This document shows positions 20,178-21,577 of a stretch of 21,577 bases of DNA, in pieces. Each line of letters opens with the position of its first letter. Position 1 is the stretch's first letter. The stretch lies in contig CAJNDS010000131.1 in assembly GCA_905221605.1 (NCBI GenBank), positions 197,501 to 219,077 of the forward strand, read 5' to 3'. Source of the stretch: Symbiodinium natans (Eukaryota; Sar; Dinophyceae; Suessiales; Symbiodiniaceae). The notes beneath the pieces were generated by a model that did no database searches, was not told the DNA's origin, and worked only from the letters and a program-made list of their open reading frames with translations. Made by a program: the position numbers and the translations under genes.

Positions 20178-20570
20178 TTAGGGATTCGGGGGGTTTCCTT
20201 TTAGGGTTTTTGGGGCTTCAGTGAGCGGGTATAGTTTCAGAGTTCGGGTCTCCTGCGGAAGCCTATGTCCCTGAGCCTTAGATGCCCTCAGCCCTACCTT
20301 TTCAGCAAGTCCGGTCAGCAAAGGGTACTTGTAATGAGGGAACGAGGCACTTTGCAACCCCTTGCAAAAACCCTTTCTAAGGGATTCGGAATTAGGCAAC
20401 ACATGTAGTCCCTGAAAAGGTTTGTAAAAGGGGATAAGATTTGGTACCTAATTCCCTCTTTCCCTTGCTCAAGGGACTATATAACCCCTAAGGCGCTTGC
20501 AGCGGTCCCTCCTTTAGGGAAGATTAAGGGTCCCTTCTAGGGGTCCTTCCTTATACCCCTTAACTTGCGA
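20178..20570. other. intron stretch with GGGTCCC/AAGGG motifs, no clear exon
   Basis: A unique AT-richer sequence with repeated short inverted pairs (such as GGTCCCTCC..GGGTCCCTTC and AAAAGGTTTGTAAAAGG). The reverse strand is open for 74 codons (20178-20402) but has no splice-like or start features. It may be a decayed mobile element. Confidence 0.35.
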
Positions 20571-20576
20571 AAGCCA

Positions 20577-20628
20577 GGGTTTAGGGTTTAGGGTTTAGGG
20601 TTTAGGGCTTCGGGTTTAGGGTTTAGGG
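20577..20628. repeat. telomere-like block, TTTAGGG orientation
   Basis: About seven units, one CTTCGGG. Confidence 0.85.
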
Positions 20629-20678
20629 AGGCAACCTTTGCTTCTTGGGTTTGAGGGATTTGTAAAACCCGAGCCGAG

Positions 20679-20736
20679 GTGCTGAAGCTCGTCTGGCTGC
20701 TCCGGACCATGAACTTCACGGTGCACCCCGGAGAGG
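20679..20736 (+). CDS. gene D, candidate exon
   Basis: CCGAGCCGAG, then VLKLVWLLRTMNFTVHPGE, exit GAG G|GTTCAG (phase 1) or ACG|GTGCAC (phase 0). It starts with a hydrophobic helix (LKLVWLL) and has an NFT sequon. Phase 0 in fits the 20111 donor. Product unknown. Confidence 0.5.
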
Positions 20737-20812
20737 GTTCAGGGTTTGGGGTTTAGGGTTTGGGGTTTAGGGTTTAGGGTTTAGGGTTTAGGGTTTGGGG
20801 TTTAGGGTTTAG
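20737..20812. repeat. telomere-like block, TTTAGGG orientation
   Basis: About 11 units with regularly placed TTTGGGG variants. Confidence 0.9.
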
Positions 20813-20897
20813 GGAATCCTTCAGCCCTAAACACCCTAAACCCGAATCCCTGCCATCACTCTGCGAGTTTCAGCCTGCAGTTCGCTAGATAGGATGG

Positions 20898-20938
20898 CCC
20901 TAAACCCTAAACCCCAAACCCTAAACCCTAAACCCTCC
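20898..20938. repeat. short telomere-like block, AAACCCT orientation
   Basis: Six units that can be read through in frame (ALNPKPQTLNPKPS) from 20885, so it may be exonic in an alternative reading. Confidence 0.8.
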
Positions 20939-20948
20939 ACTGGTGCAG

Positions 20949-21015
20949 GTGCCGTACCCAGCAGTTGGCGAGTTCTTCGGACAGCCCAAGGAGGATTGTG
21001 GACTTGGATGGGAGG
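20949..21015 (+). CDS. gene D, candidate exon
   Basis: CTCCACTGGTGCAG, then VPYPAVGEFFGQPKEDCGLG and WE, exit G|GTTTAG (phase 1), or one repeat later (phase 2). A very protein-like frame. Phase 0 in fits if the previous exon leaves at GTGCAC. The second exit fits the next exon. Product unknown. Confidence 0.55.
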
Positions 21016-21105
21016 GTTTAGGGTTTAGGGTTTAGGGTTTAGGGTTTAGGGTTTAGGGTTTAGGGTTTAGGGTTTAGGGTTTAGGGTTTAGGGTTTAGGG
21101 TTTAG
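21014..21105. repeat. telomere-like block, TTTAGGG orientation, perfect
   Basis: About 13 perfect units filling an entire short intron between two exons. GT at its left edge and TTTAG at its right edge are repeat-derived. Confidence 0.95.
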
Positions 21106-21170
21106 GGCCCACAAGGGCGTTCCCAAGCGCTTCAATTCGGCGCTGAACGTTTGCTCCTCGACCTTTGAAG
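21106..21170 (+). CDS. gene D, candidate exon with GC donor
   Basis: From the last TTTAG, in phase 2, the frame reads AHKGVPKRFNSALNVCSSTF and E, ending GAAG|GCAAGC, the usual look of a GC-AG donor. The sequence around this exit recurs downstream at about 21243 and 21290. Product unknown. Confidence 0.55.
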
Positions 21171-21320
21171 GCAAGCTTAGTAAACCCAAGCCCTCACACC
21201 CTAAATCCCCACAGCCCTACAGCCCTAAAACCCTAGAACCCCTTTGAAAGTAAGCTTAGGAACCGAAAGCCCTAAAACCCGAATGCTCTTTTGAAAGTAA
21301 GCTTAGTAACCAGAAGCCCT
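21160..21320. repeat. tandem copies of an exon-end/intron-start segment
   Basis: CTTTGAAGGCAAGCTTAG at 21163, then TTTGAAAGTAAGCTTAG at about 21243 and 21291, each followed by AACC-type sequence and AAGCCCTAAAA. Spacing is about 80 and 48 bp. The downstream copies carry GTAAGC instead of GCAAGC. Confidence 0.7.
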
Positions 21321-21577
21321 AAAACCCTCAACCCTAAAACCCAAAACCCTAAAGCCCTAAAACCCTAAAACCCTAAAGCCTAAAGCCCAAAACCCTAAAG
21401 CCCTAAAGCCCTAAACCCTAAAACCCTAAAGCCTAAAGCCCTAAACCCTAAACCCTAAGCCCTAAAGCCCTAAAGCCCTGAAGCCCTGAAGCCCTAAAGC
21501 CCTGAAGCCCTGAAGCCTAAACCCTAAACCCTAAGCCCTAAAGCCCTAAAGCCCTGAAGCCCTGAAGCCCTGAAGCC
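21310..21577. repeat. octamer-rich array CCCTAAAG/CCCTGAAG/CCCTAAAA
   Basis: About 33 units of 7-8 bases with CCCTGAAG doublets and triplets spaced regularly near the right edge. It continues out of the window. Confidence 0.9.

Noticed and set aside
956-21577. A true chromosome end (telomere)
   Set aside because: The arrays are short, occur in both orientations, contain many variants and alternate with unique DNA throughout. The right edge is repeat-rich but made of octamer variants, so it cannot be called a telomere from this window.
1-21577. Dinoflagellate origin
   Set aside because: Not excluded, but most candidate junctions chain in phase with GT-AG, whereas dinoflagellates use GC and GA donors heavily. 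Telomere-like repeats within genes fit Eimeria better. The lack of CAG repeats keeps this open.
1-21577. tRNA or rRNA genes
   Set aside because: Scanned by eye for the conserved tRNA B-box-like GGTTCRANYC and rRNA core motifs. Near matches such as GGTTCAAAG and GGTTCAAGG at 14440 and 18100 lie in inverted-repeat elements without a cloverleaf.

Overview
The window looks like nuclear DNA of a eukaryote with plant/alga/apicomplexan-type telomere repeats. About a quarter of it, by eye, is TTTAGGG/AAACCCT heptamer arrays or close variants. These form some 50 separate blocks in both orientations, spread from about base 960 to the right edge. No bacterial-style gene, operon, rRNA, tRNA or CRISPR was recognised. 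The best fit I know is a coccidian apicomplexan such as Eimeria, whose genomes are known for telomere-like AAACCCT repeats inside genes. However, the CAG/poly-amino-acid repeats typical of Eimeria repeat-rich segments are absent here, so the assignment is tentative. A dinoflagellate, chromerid or green alga is not excluded.

Between the repeat blocks lie short unique islands of 40-200 bp. Many read as one open, protein-like frame on the + strand. Their edges often look like splice sites (AG on the left, GT on the right), and the phases of neighbouring islands are often compatible. I read the window as intron-rich + strand genes whose introns are filled with telomere-like DNA. Gene A covers candidate exons from 860 to about 6790, starting with an ATG at 860. 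A second possible start with a good initiation context is at 7153, leading into exons to 11393 (A2). Gene B starts at 11461 with a signal-peptide-like N-terminus and runs through exons with N-glycosylation sequons to a stop at 14672-14674. Gene C covers exons from about 14860 to 19122 and ends in an acidic C-terminal region broken by a one-base frame problem. Gene D covers exons from 19580 to 21170 and probably runs off the right edge. A, A2 and B, or C and D, could be single genes. No encoded protein was recognised, so no functions are assigned. Exon calls are by eye. Short open frames and AG/GT dinucleotides are common by chance, so single small exons are weak and the ensemble is stronger.

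Other structure includes: a pair of 137-312 bp inverted-repeat elements at the left (699-835 and 1132-1443), the second split by a telomere-like array; several small inverted-repeat (MITE-like) elements with CCCTTTTTTGGTT or GGTACC ends; a 182-bp palindrome built from 21-bp repeats (2722-2903); a TG/TCTG microsatellite (13658-13839); and several locally homogenised repeat dialects (CACCCTAA, TTTAGGGG, CCCTAAAG, a 30-bp higher-order unit). The most notable lead is that some telomere-like blocks are flanked by direct duplications of the sequence they interrupt. One of these sits inside a probable exon. This suggests telomere-repeat insertion at staggered breaks, with the insert then spliced out as a new intron.
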